In this document: in pieces, positions 8,380 to 15,335 of the stretch
Layout of the letters: every line of letters begins with the position of its first letter
Numbering within the stretch: position 1 is the first letter of the stretch
NCBI GenBank assembly: GCA_964513465.1
Contig: CAZEMR010000059.1
Location: 1 to 18,216, forward strand
Reading direction: 5' to 3'
DNA: 18,216 nt
Source of the DNA: CAZEMR01 sp964513465
GTDB taxonomy: Bacteria > Bacteroidota > Ignavibacteria > Kapaibacteriales > UBA2268
The notes under the pieces: model-generated
The model's input: only the letters and a program-made list of their open reading frames with translations
What the model was told of the DNA's origin: nothing
Database searches by the model: none
Translations under genes and position numbers: made by a program

Positions 8380-9630
8380 ATGGCAGAAGAAAGAATAAGT
8401 CTCAGCCAGCCGGCGGCGGATGTTTTCGACTCGACACTGTTTCTGGTCACAGTGCTCCTGATTTCCATAGGGCTGATTTCCATATACAGCGCCACCTACG
8501 AATCGCACATGAGCTCCTTTTTTTATAAGCAGCTCGCAGCGGCGGGGCTTGGATTCGGCGCAATGCTCGCAATCACCTTCCTGCCCGAGCGCTGGATCGC
8601 CGGCAATGCATTCATTTTATACGGATTAAGCATTGCCGGGCTGATTCTGGTGCAATTCATCGGAGTAGAAGTCAACGGCACCAAGGGCTGGATACGCCTG
8701 GGCGGCATGTCCGTACAGCCGGCCGAGCTCGCCAAGCTGGGCACCCTGCTGGCAATTGCCCGCCACCTTTCGCACAAGGGCACCGATGTGCGCAATATCC
8801 GCGACCTCTCGATAGTACTCGCTTTTGCCGCATTGCCGATTTACCTGATTATCGCTCAGCCCGACTACGGCTCGGCGACCGTTATCATGGCGCTATTGCT
8901 GGGCATATTGCTCTGGAGCGGATTCGATCTGTTCGCAATCTATTTCGTGGTGGCTATTCCGTTGATCATGTTCATGTCGCTCGTCGGGCAGATATGGCAG
9001 ATCGTCTCAGTAACTTTGATCTCAGGTATGTCATTCTTTTTCCGGAAGAAATTTGCGATAACGCTGGGCGCTATCTCCATATTTATATCTATCGGATTTA
9101 TAGCCCCGATTATTTATGACAATCTGATGGAACACCAAAAATCCCGTATCGAGACATTCCTCGATCCCGGAGCTAATCCCCGCGGCACAGGATATAACGT
9201 GCTGCAGTCACTGCTGGCTGTCGGCAGCGGTGGCCTCACGGGCAAGGGCTTTCTGCAGGGCACCCAGACCCAGCTCCGATATATCCCCATGCAATGGACG
9301 GATTTCATTTTCTCTGTGCCGACCGAGGAGTTCGGCTTTGTCGGCGGGGCGCTGGTAATTTCACTACTGACAATTCTGATATTCCGCTGCATTAAAATTG
9401 CTTCGGACTCCGACGACAAATTCTACAGCATTGTGGCAATAGGCGCGGCGACCATATTTATGTATCACACAATTATTAATGTGGGCATGGCTATCGGCCT
9501 TATGCCGGTGATGGGCATACCGCTCCCGTTCATGAGTTATGGCGGCACCTCGCTGATGGTCAACATGGCGCTGGTGGGACTGCTGCTCAATGCGGTCAGA
9601 ATCAATCGCATCAGAAAACGCAATTTGTAA
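8380..9630 (+). CDS. rodA: Rod shape-determining peptidoglycan polymerase RodA (SEDS)
   Basis: A 416-residue SEDS-family glycosyltransferase with about ten membrane segments that polymerises lipid II into glycan strands, normally with a class B PBP in the elongasome. Signatures in order: GLISIYSAT, GVEVNGTKGWIRLGGMSVQPAELAK, a QPDYGSA motif, the RIETFLDPGANPRGTGYN-type loop, SLLAVGSGGLTGKG, the extracellular TDFIFSVPTEEFGFVG block whose conserved Asp (residue 308) is essential in characterised SEDS proteins, and the C-terminal PVMGIPLPFMSYGGTS. RodA is preferred over FtsW because of overall length and the ...GTQTQLRYIPMQWTDFIF region, though FtsW cannot be fully excluded by eye. No PBP2 or mreBCD genes are beside it; it sits between the GH2-like membrane protein (13 bases upstream) and pdxA (19 bases downstream), consistent with one transcript. 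Confidence 0.9.
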   Translation: MAEERISLSQPAADVFDSTLFLVTVLLISIGLISIYSATYESHMSSFFYKQLAAAGLGFGAMLAITFLPERWIAGNAFILYGLSIAGLILVQFIGVEVNGTKGWIRLGGMSVQPAELAKLGTLLAIARHLSHKGTDVRNIRDLSIVLAFAALPIYLIIAQPDYGSATVIMALLLGILLWSGFDLFAIYFVVAIPLIMFMSLVGQIWQIVSVTLISGMSFFFRKKFAITLGAISIFISIGFIAPIIYDNLMEHQKSRIETFLDPGANPRGTGYNVLQSLLAVGSGGLTGKGFLQGTQTQLRYIPMQWTDFIFSVPTEEFGFVGGALVISLLTILIFRCIKIASDSDDKFYSIVAIGAATIFMYHTIINVGMAIGLMPVMGIPLPFMSYGGTSLMVNMALVGLLLNAVRINRIRKRNL

Positions 9631-9649
9631 TATTTTTTTAATAATAATT

Positions 9650-10636
9650 ATGAAAATAATCGTAACAATCGGCGATCCCAACGGGATAGGCATCGAAGTA
9701 ATGATAAAAGCGCTCGAAAAATTCTATTCAGATCAGGATAATTCAGCGATCGAAACCGTCATCGCCGGGAATTCCGAAATAATTCGGAAATACATATATA
9801 TGCTCGGACTGCCAATAGAGGTGGTCAATTCATCAGTCACGATTGCAGGCAAACGCATCCGGATAGAGGACTGCGTCCCGCCGATGGATATAGACCCGGG
9901 CCGCCCGGCAAAATCGGCCGGAGCAGCCGCACGCGCCGCTATCGAATATGCGGTCGATCATACCATCGCCGGCGACCACGACGCAATGGTCACAATGCCG
10001 GTATCAAAAGAAGTGCTAAAGCTCGCCGGATGGAAATACCCCGGCCATACCGAGATGCTCGCCGCACGCTGCGGAGTGAAAAATCCACTCATGGTGCTCA
10101 TGACCCGCCACGTACGAGTGGCGCTGGCCACGATTCATATGGCCATCCGCGAAATACCATATTCCATATCCGTGCATTCGATCGTAAAGCTTGCCGGAAG
10201 ATTTAACGCCTGCCTCGCCTGCGATTTCGGCATAGAGCGACCCCGGATAGCCGCGCTTGGGCTTAATCCCCACGCCGGCGAAGGCGGAAATATGGGCCGC
10301 GAAGAGCTCGATACGATCATCCCCGCAATCGAGCGGCTGCGCCTCCGCGGAGTCGATATCGACGGACCGCACCCCGCCGACGGATTCTTCGCCCACGGAG
10401 CTTATAAAAATTATGACGGAATTCTGGCAATGTACCACGACCAGGGCCTGATCCCCCTCAAGATGATCGCCCTCGGCGCAGGAGTCAACTATACCGCCGG
10501 GTTGCCGATTGTGCGGACTTCGCCCGACCACGGAACAGCTTTCGGAATAGCCGGAAAAAATCTGGCAGACTGCGCCAGCTCTTACGAGGCGCTGACCATG
10601 GCGCGCGATATTGCCCGCAATCGAACTAAAGCGTGA
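9650..10636 (+). CDS. pdxA: 4-hydroxythreonine-4-phosphate dehydrogenase PdxA
   Basis: A 328-residue cytoplasmic enzyme that oxidises 4-phosphohydroxy-L-threonine with NAD(P) in the DXP-dependent route to pyridoxal phosphate; the product feeds PdxJ. Diagnostic motifs are the N-terminal GDPNGIGIEV, KYPGHTEMLA, the ALGLNPHAGEGG block, MYHDQGLIPLKM and the C-terminal RTSPDHGTAFGIAG; the His and Asp residues in these are the family's divalent metal ligands and substrate contacts. Full length for the family. I start at ATG 9650, which begins MKIIVTIGDP; a longer frame from 9590 would overlap the end of rodA and adds no conserved sequence. The leader is A/T-only with no Shine-Dalgarno. It ends only seven bases from the convergent histidine kinase gene, with no visible terminator between them. 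Confidence 0.95.
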   Translation: MKIIVTIGDPNGIGIEVMIKALEKFYSDQDNSAIETVIAGNSEIIRKYIYMLGLPIEVVNSSVTIAGKRIRIEDCVPPMDIDPGRPAKSAGAAARAAIEYAVDHTIAGDHDAMVTMPVSKEVLKLAGWKYPGHTEMLAARCGVKNPLMVLMTRHVRVALATIHMAIREIPYSISVHSIVKLAGRFNACLACDFGIERPRIAALGLNPHAGEGGNMGREELDTIIPAIERLRLRGVDIDGPHPADGFFAHGAYKNYDGILAMYHDQGLIPLKMIALGAGVNYTAGLPIVRTSPDHGTAFGIAGKNLADCASSYEALTMARDIARNRTKA

Positions 10637-10643
10637 TATATAT

Positions 10644-11612
10644 TTAATCTTCGGCGGATTTGGGAATGGTGAATCTCATCGTTGTCCCACCTTCGGGTTT
10701 GCTCTCGGCATAGATCGTTCCGCCATTGTGCTCGACGAATTCGCGGCTGATAACAAGCCCCAGCCCGGTGCCGGATTCCTGGCTGGTGCCCGGAGTCGAA
10801 ATGACTCCGCCCGGGGTAAACAAATTCATCAGCTTTTTCTCCTCGATTCCGATTCCCGTATCCGTTACCGACACCTCCTCGAAATCACGGCCTGCGCGGG
10901 ATATTTGCCTCGAGTCAATCGTAACGCTTCCGCCCTTCGGAGTAAATTTAATAGCATTTGATAATAAGTTCTGAATAACTGCCGAGATCATATTCTGGTC
11001 GCCATAAACATTCGTGGGCACCCTGATTTCGTTTTTTATGCTAATATTTTTCGCATATGCCGGCCCTTGCAGGAATCCGATGTTGTTCTTAACAAGGAAT
11101 CCCACATCGAACCTCTCCGGCCGAAAGCTGATGCGTCCCTGCTGGCTGCGCGCCCATGTCAGCAAATGATCGAGCAATTCATACACATTGGCCGACTGGC
11201 GGCTGATTTCGCGAATCATCTCGTGGCGGTCGGCATCGTCGAACTCGTTATATTCCCGCGCGAGAATGGCCGATGAGTCCTTCATCGCGGCGACGGGATT
11301 CTTCAGGTCGTGCGCAATTATCGAGAAAAATTTATCCTTGGTTTCATTCACTTCGCGCAGCTTTGACTCCGATTCGCGCAATTTTTTGATTAATTCGCTG
11401 CGTTCGAGATAGCGCATATAAAATGCGATCACCACCGCAATCAGCAATATCGAAATTCCAACAAGCGAGATAATCCAAAGAAACATTTCCTGGCGCTCGA
11501 GATTTTCGAGCACACGCGATAGTCCCCGGTTATCGCCTATATCGGCCAGAATTAGCCCGGGCATGATTTCATTTATCAAATTAGGAAAAATAATATAAAT
11601 CCAATAAAGCAT
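10644..11612 (-). CDS. Sensor histidine kinase, single membrane anchor
   Basis: A 322-residue kinase: one membrane segment (about 43-65), a coiled linker, a HisKA domain with the phospho-acceptor His101 in IIAHDLKNPV, and a HATPase_c domain with the N box (NLLSNAIKFT, 215-224), G1 box DTGIGI (251-256) and G2 box GTGLGL (281-286). All catalytic residues look intact. The first 42 residues are too short for a folded extracytoplasmic sensor, so the stimulus is sensed by the membrane segment, the linker or a partner protein. No response regulator gene is adjacent, so it is an orphan within this window. Start is the first ATG, after an A/T-rich leader; a later start at Met17 is possible. The 45-base gap to the upstream SprT-like gene on the same strand would allow co-transcription. 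Confidence 0.9.
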   Translation of the reverse strand: MLYWIYIIFPNLINEIMPGLILADIGDNRGLSRVLENLERQEMFLWIISLVGISILLIAVVIAFYMRYLERSELIKKLRESESKLREVNETKDKFFSIIAHDLKNPVAAMKDSSAILAREYNEFDDADRHEMIREISRQSANVYELLDHLLTWARSQQGRISFRPERFDVGFLVKNNIGFLQGPAYAKNISIKNEIRVPTNVYGDQNMISAVIQNLLSNAIKFTPKGGSVTIDSRQISRAGRDFEEVSVTDTGIGIEEKKLMNLFTPGGVISTPGTSQESGTGLGLVISREFVEHNGGTIYAESKPEGGTTMRFTIPKSAED

Positions 11613-11657
11613 TACTATATATATATTTATTTGAAAAATAATCTGTGAAAAAATCTC

Positions 11658-12398
11658 TCAGGCGGACTCTTCGAAAAGTGATGCACCCAGCGGCTCCAGT
11701 TGCGAGAGCGGCACGTAATATTTCACATATCTCCTGCCGTCCGCGCCGATCCAGCTCCCGCCGGAATGGCTCACCATCACGGTTGCCCGCCGCGTGATTC
11801 GCCGGATGATCCCCTTTCGCCGGATATTCTTATACCTGAACGAAACGCAGTCGCCCGGCCGGAAATCATATTTCACGCGCGGCTTAGCCTGCGCCGGGCA
11901 TAGCTCATGATAAACATCCGTATGGCCGAACAGTCCGAATGCGATCGCGCGGAAACGCTGCCGCCTGCACGAGGAATTCCCGAACGCCACGAACTCGACG
12001 ACGTGGACGATTTCGTGCTCCATCACCCGCATGAGCGCATCGGTGCGGCTGGCCACGGGCATTCCGTTGACCCTCGCATCCGTACGGCCCTCGTCGAATG
12101 GCCGGCATATAAGCGGTTTCGAAATGGCTATTTCGCATGAACGGTCGCGCGGCCGGAAGCGGGTTTTGCCGGCGGTGCGGGTCATACGTCCCGAAGTGCG
12201 AAAGCTCAGCCGACCACGGAAATATTCGGAAAGATATCCATCGAAATAATATTTATCATATAAATAAAACATCCGCCGAACGTCCGAGCCGGTCAGCTCC
12301 GAATGCCGTTCGCCCGCGAGAAATGCCTCGCGGATCGCATCCCTGCGCGATTCGATTGACTCCGGGTTGAGCTTTATTTCGAGAATTTCGTCGATCAT
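11658..12398 (-). CDS. SprT-like zinc metalloprotease with C-terminal SH3-like domain
   Basis: A 246-residue protein. The central part (about 38-170) resembles SprT-like proteins: RMFYLYDKYYFDGYLSEYF at the start, then a zinc-site HEIVH at 128-132 (HExxH), and a downstream FGHTDVYHE whose His159 is a candidate third ligand. SprT-like proteins are zinc proteases (eukaryotic Spartan cleaves DNA-protein crosslinks); bacterial members are mostly uncharacterised. The C-terminal stretch (about 176-235), with KYDFRPGDCVSFRYKN, RRKGIIRRITRRATVMV and KYYVPLSQLEPL, reads as a small, very basic SH3/Tudor-like barrel in place of the usual zinc ribbon, and could contact nucleic acid. It lies between the kinase and the PPIase on the same strand, 75 bases after the latter's end. 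Strongly arginine-rich. Start is the first ATG and lacks a clear Shine-Dalgarno. Confidence 0.75.
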   Translation of the reverse strand: MIDEILEIKLNPESIESRRDAIREAFLAGERHSELTGSDVRRMFYLYDKYYFDGYLSEYFRGRLSFRTSGRMTRTAGKTRFRPRDRSCEIAISKPLICRPFDEGRTDARVNGMPVASRTDALMRVMEHEIVHVVEFVAFGNSSCRRQRFRAIAFGLFGHTDVYHELCPAQAKPRVKYDFRPGDCVSFRYKNIRRKGIIRRITRRATVMVSHSGGSWIGADGRRYVKYYVPLSQLEPLGASLFEESA

Positions 12399-12473
12399 TG
12401 ATGCAATATATCAATTTTTCCGGAATTAACAGGAACCGCACTTTTTCCGAACAATTTAATTTATATATATGAA

Positions 12474-13235
12474 TTATTTTCCGACCATTTCGATTTTTTG
12501 CGATTGCACAAACTGGGCGCTCCACATATTGAACAAGCTGTCGCGCAGCGACTTGCGGCGCGCGTCGTCCAGCTCCGCCCTGACGATGTCGCCCACCTTA
12601 TACACCGTGAAATAATCCCCCTCGGCGAATGGCCCGAGTACCTCGTTCTCCGGCGAGGTGAATACCTTCGCCTCGACCTCGTGCGGCAGACTGCCGCGGG
12701 TGGCCCGCCCAAGATAGCCGCCTGCGGCTTTGGTAGCATTTTCGGCCGAGTATTCCATCGCCAGCTTCGAGAAATTCTCGTGGTCGTCGCGGGCCTCCAT
12801 CAATACTTCCTCGGCGGCGCCTTTGGTCTTAAGATAAATTTTATAAAGCACCACTTCGGTGAATTGCAATTGATTTTCTGCGAAATATTGCTCCAGCTTT
12901 TCGTCGGTGATCACATGCTCTTTGATCTTATCGCGCAATAATTCGAATTCCAGCTTATCCACCCACTGATCGGTCGATATACCGAGAGTGCCGAGGTAAT
13001 TCTGAATATCCTGCTGGCTGAACAGCTTCATATCCTTGCGGTGCTGATTGACGTATTGCTGCAGCTCGTCGTCGCCAACCTCGATATTATTTTCCTTTGC
13101 ATAATTCTCAAGCGCTCTGACTTTGATCATCTCCTGCAGCGCCGCCGAATACTGGCCGTTTGCCTTCAGTTGTATTACAATCTCGTTGTGGGTGATCTCA
13201 TTGCCGCCCACCGAAAGCAGAACCGGATTTTCCAT
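12474..13235 (-). CDS. Cytoplasmic SurA/PpiC-like peptidyl-prolyl isomerase, peptide-maturation type
   Basis: A 253-residue protein with a SurA-like helical chaperone domain (about 8-108: ITHNEIVIQLKANGQY, then DDELQQYVNQHRKDMKLFS, then GISTDQWVDKLEFELLRDKI) and a parvulin/rotamase domain (about 123-215: LQFTEVVLYKIYL, FSKLAMEYSAE, the AAGGYLGRATRGSLPHEVE core, VLGPFAEGDYFTVYKV). It has no signal peptide, unlike periplasmic SurA, PpiD or PrsA, so it should act in the cytoplasm. From memory this arrangement matches PpiC-related proteins found in cyanobacteria beside C39-peptidase transporters and HlyD genes, annotated as putative peptide maturation proteins. That agrees with the three double-glycine-leader precursors 1.6-5 kb away. 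GGGGAA lies at good spacing before the ATG. It follows the repeat-protein gene by 74 bases that contain a terminator, so it probably has its own promoter. Confidence 0.85.
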   Translation of the reverse strand: MENPVLLSVGGNEITHNEIVIQLKANGQYSAALQEMIKVRALENYAKENNIEVGDDELQQYVNQHRKDMKLFSQQDIQNYLGTLGISTDQWVDKLEFELLRDKIKEHVITDEKLEQYFAENQLQFTEVVLYKIYLKTKGAAEEVLMEARDDHENFSKLAMEYSAENATKAAGGYLGRATRGSLPHEVEAKVFTSPENEVLGPFAEGDYFTVYKVGDIVRAELDDARRKSLRDSLFNMWSAQFVQSQKIEMVGK

Positions 13236-13256
13236 ATATATAATTCCCCATTGAGC

Positions 13257-13291
13257 AAAAAAAGGGCGAACCCATTGCCCGGATTCGCCTT
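13257..13291 (-). terminator. Intrinsic terminator of the SurA-repeat gene
   Basis: On the minus strand a six-base stem (GGCGAA, 13289-13284, with TTCGCC, 13270-13265) and a 13-base loop is followed, after one C, by seven U (13263-13257). It lies just after the stop of the 436-residue repeat protein and before the start of the PPIase, so it should separate their transcription wholly or partly. Confidence 0.75.
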
Positions 13292-13309
13292 TATTAAGAT
13301 TGATTCTGA

Positions 13310-14620
13310 TTACAATTTGACTTCGAGCTGGCCAAGCATCTGGTTGGCGTAGCGGTCGAACGTAATGTTTTTAATCGCTGTGGCGTAATTATCGCCAGCC
13401 TTCAGATGGCTGTCGATTTTGTCGATTGTCGTCTCTTTGTCGTATAATTTCTGGATATAAGCCGCGTATTCGCAGTATTTTTCCCATTCGTCCATCCCGA
13501 GGTGGTGGGTTTCGAGCCAGCGGCTGAAGTCGTCCTTTTTATGCATGCCCTTTAGCCGGCGGATGGTATTGGATTCTTCCTCGAGGTCTTTGTCTGTTAG
13601 CGAGATGCCGTCCTGCTCGGCGATTTTCTTGAGGCCGGCCATCTGTTTGAATTTATTAAATGAATGGGTAAAATGCTCGGATGCTTTGATATAATGGTCG
13701 ATTTTTTCGGGATCGAACAATTTAATATCCTTATCGGCAAATTTGCGCTTCAGCAATTCGGTTTCCATCAAAAATTCGAATTCCTCGCCTGTGAGACCGG
13801 TCGCCTGCAGCCATACACTGAATGATTTGGCAGAATGCAGCTTCATCGTTCGGCGGAAATTATCGCTGAACTGCTGCAGCTCGTCGTCGCTGATTTTGAT
13901 GTCGTGCTTTTTGGCTTTTGCGTGAATAATCGAGCCGAATATCATATCTGTGATCATATTATTCAGCACCGGGTATTTGCCGAGTGCGGTTTTTACTTCG
14001 CCGCGAATAATCTCATCGACCTCGCCTGCCTCCATTTTGCCAAGGCTGACATTTGCGTGGACGTTTTTCTCCCAGTCGTCCTCGTCCATACGCAGACTGC
14101 CGAGTATTGCGCGGAATTCATCGGCGCTGTGCATACCCATCAGCCGGCGGAATGTATCGCTGACCCGCTGCATTTCCTCTTCGCTGACGTCGATTCCCTT
14201 TTTATTTGCGTGGCTCGAAATGGCTTCGGCCATGTGCTGGCGTACTTCCGGGATGCCGCGTATCAGGCGCCATGCGTCGAACATATATATATTCTCTCCG
14301 TACTGGCTTTTGACTTTCTGGCGGAACAGCTCGTTTTCGAGTACTTCCTCCCACTCGTCGAGCGAGACACCTAGGCCGTCGAGGTATTTCTGCATATCGC
14401 CGGCGCTGTGCAGCCCGAGCTGCATACGCCGAAGATCTGAGTAAACCTGGAGCGCGTCGTCGTCGATAGTCATGCCGCTATGCAGGGCATGATCGCGGAT
14501 GACTTCGTTCATCACCACTGCGCGGCGGGCGTCGTGATATGCGCCGGTGACCTTCATGAAATCGATTACGTCATTGGCTTTTACGGGTTCGCCATTGACC
14601 GAGCAAATCTGATTGTTCAT
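13310..14620 (-). CDS. Protein of four-and-a-half SurA-like chaperone repeats, no isomerase domain
   Basis: A 436-residue, signal-less, helical protein. It consists of tandem copies of the SurA-type domain seen once in the adjacent PPIase: about 17-104, 115-196, 203-296, 304-393, and a half copy at 398-436. The core motif recurs at regular spacing: RRMQLGLHSA at 64, RRLMGMHSA at 158, RRTMKLHSA at 256 and RRLKGMHKK at 354, each followed about 20 residues later by a (D/E)-(E/D)-(W/F)-E helix (LDEWEEV, EDDWEKN, GEEFEFL, MDEWEKY) and each preceded by a (D/E)EL-type helix. The first repeat also keeps the PPIase's start pattern (SVNGEPV...VIDFMKVTGAYHDA against SVGGNEI...VIQLKANGQYSAA), so it probably arose from that gene by internal duplication with loss of the parvulin domain. 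I infer a cytoplasmic holdase for the nearby glycine-rich precursors. AGGAT precedes the ATG. Confidence 0.8.
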   Translation of the reverse strand: MNNQICSVNGEPVKANDVIDFMKVTGAYHDARRAVVMNEVIRDHALHSGMTIDDDALQVYSDLRRMQLGLHSAGDMQKYLDGLGVSLDEWEEVLENELFRQKVKSQYGENIYMFDAWRLIRGIPEVRQHMAEAISSHANKKGIDVSEEEMQRVSDTFRRLMGMHSADEFRAILGSLRMDEDDWEKNVHANVSLGKMEAGEVDEIIRGEVKTALGKYPVLNNMITDMIFGSIIHAKAKKHDIKISDDELQQFSDNFRRTMKLHSAKSFSVWLQATGLTGEEFEFLMETELLKRKFADKDIKLFDPEKIDHYIKASEHFTHSFNKFKQMAGLKKIAEQDGISLTDKDLEEESNTIRRLKGMHKKDDFSRWLETHHLGMDEWEKYCEYAAYIQKLYDKETTIDKIDSHLKAGDNYATAIKNITFDRYANQMLGQLEVKL

Positions 14621-14832
14621 GTGATTATCCTGTAGGTTTATGATGGATAATAATTTTAATTGACTGGTAATGTTTTTTTTGATATTTTATACGAAATGAA
14701 AAGGTAATGTATCTCTCTTATCGCATCGATATTTTTCTTTTCCGGATATTGAATATAATATATAAAATTTCCGAACGATTACATAGCAATTTTTAACATT
14801 CACTCATTTTCTAACATATTCCGGAGCTTCTA
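14621..14832 (+). promoter_or_regulatory. Divergent promoter region upstream of precursor 1
   Basis: This 212-base A/T-rich gap separates the SurA-repeat gene (leftward) from the first glycine-rich precursor (rightward), and must hold promoters for both. Rightward candidates are TTGACT (14660-14665) with a 17-base spacer to TATTTT (14683-14688), and a perfect TATAAT at 14754-14759 lacking a good -35. GGAG stands nine bases before the precursor ATG. No Bacteroidota-type -7 TAnnTTTG with matching -33 TTG was convincing. Consensus matching by eye only. Confidence 0.35.
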
Positions 14833-15297
14833 ATGGCAAAGATCAAATTGAATGACCTCGAGCAGAACGAACAGCTCGACAAAGAGGCCATGAATAAAGT
14901 CATGGGCGGCGGGCTCGGACTTGGCACCTCGGCAACCGGACTGGCCGGAAACACCGGCACCAAAACCGGCGGCACAGGCAATAACTATGGCGACCAGACC
15001 GGCGGCGGCGGCGGTGCAGGCGGCGCAAGCTGGGGCAGTACCGACAACGACAACTTCGGCGGCTCGGGCGGCGGCGCTTCACAGTCTGCAGGCGGCGGAG
15101 GCCACTGGTTCGACTGGGGCGGCGGCGGCTCGATCACCGGCTCGACCGCAGCAGGCGGCGGCGGCGGCTCGATCACCAATATCGGCGCGGTTGGCGGCGC
15201 AGGCGGCGCAGGCGGAGCGGCAGTAGGCGCTATGGGTGGTTCCGTATCCGACAGCGTGACCTCCTCGGTCAGCGTACCGATTACAATGAATATCTAA
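14833..15297 (+). CDS. Glycine-rich precursor 1 with double-glycine leader
   Basis: A 154-residue protein with two parts. Residues 1-26 form a leader of the double-glycine type (MAKIKLNDLEQNEQLDKEAM, then NKVMGG), with hydrophobic positions spaced as in substrates of C39-peptidase ABC exporters; cleavage is expected after Gly26. The 128-residue remainder is extremely glycine-rich (GGGGAGG-type runs) with scattered Ser, Thr, Ala and aromatic residues (HWFDWGGGG), and no cysteine. It shares with the two paralogues the block GNTGTK-GG-NNYGDQ just after the leader and the tail NIGAVGGAGGAGG...GGSVSDSV...VPITMNI. No Sec signal. Thioether or disulfide peptide classes are excluded by the lack of Cys; it is also longer than ordinary class II bacteriocins. 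It is followed by a terminator, so probably monocistronic. Function unknown; exported structural or surface peptide and antimicrobial are both possible. Confidence 0.85.
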   Translation: MAKIKLNDLEQNEQLDKEAMNKVMGGGLGLGTSATGLAGNTGTKTGGTGNNYGDQTGGGGGAGGASWGSTDNDNFGGSGGGASQSAGGGGHWFDWGGGGSITGSTAAGGGGGSITNIGAVGGAGGAGGAAVGAMGGSVSDSVTSSVSVPITMNI

Positions 15298-15306
15298 TCT
15301 CTATCC

Positions 15307-15335
15307 GGGCCGGACGATCAAAGCCGGCCCTTTTT
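15307..15335 (+). terminator. Intrinsic terminator after precursor 1
   Basis: The stem GGGCCGG (15307-15313) / CCGGCCC (15324-15330) with a ten-base loop is followed directly by five T. It ends precursor 1 transcription and sits between two convergent stop codons. On the minus strand no U-tract follows the stem, so it would be weak for the convergent gene. Confidence 0.88.

Noticed and set aside
9590..9649. Longer pdxA starting inside the end of rodA
   Set aside because: The added residues are not part of the PdxA family, which begins at MKIIVTIGDP; the ATG at 9650 is preferred.
10637..10643. A bidirectional terminator between pdxA and the kinase gene
   Set aside because: The gap is seven A/T bases and no stem-loop could be found at the two gene ends by eye.
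14900..15179. Proline- and arginine-rich open frames opposite the glycine-rich genes (also near 16750-17046 and 17489-17894)
   Set aside because: Their composition is the mirror image of GGC/GGA glycine codons on the coding strand. They lack conserved sequence and ribosome sites, while the + frames share leaders and tails.
14833..15297. Microcin B17-like, lanthipeptide or sactipeptide identity for the precursors
   Set aside because: No cysteine in any core, and no YcaO, LanM/LanC or radical SAM gene in the window. Only the glycine richness is shared with microcin B17.
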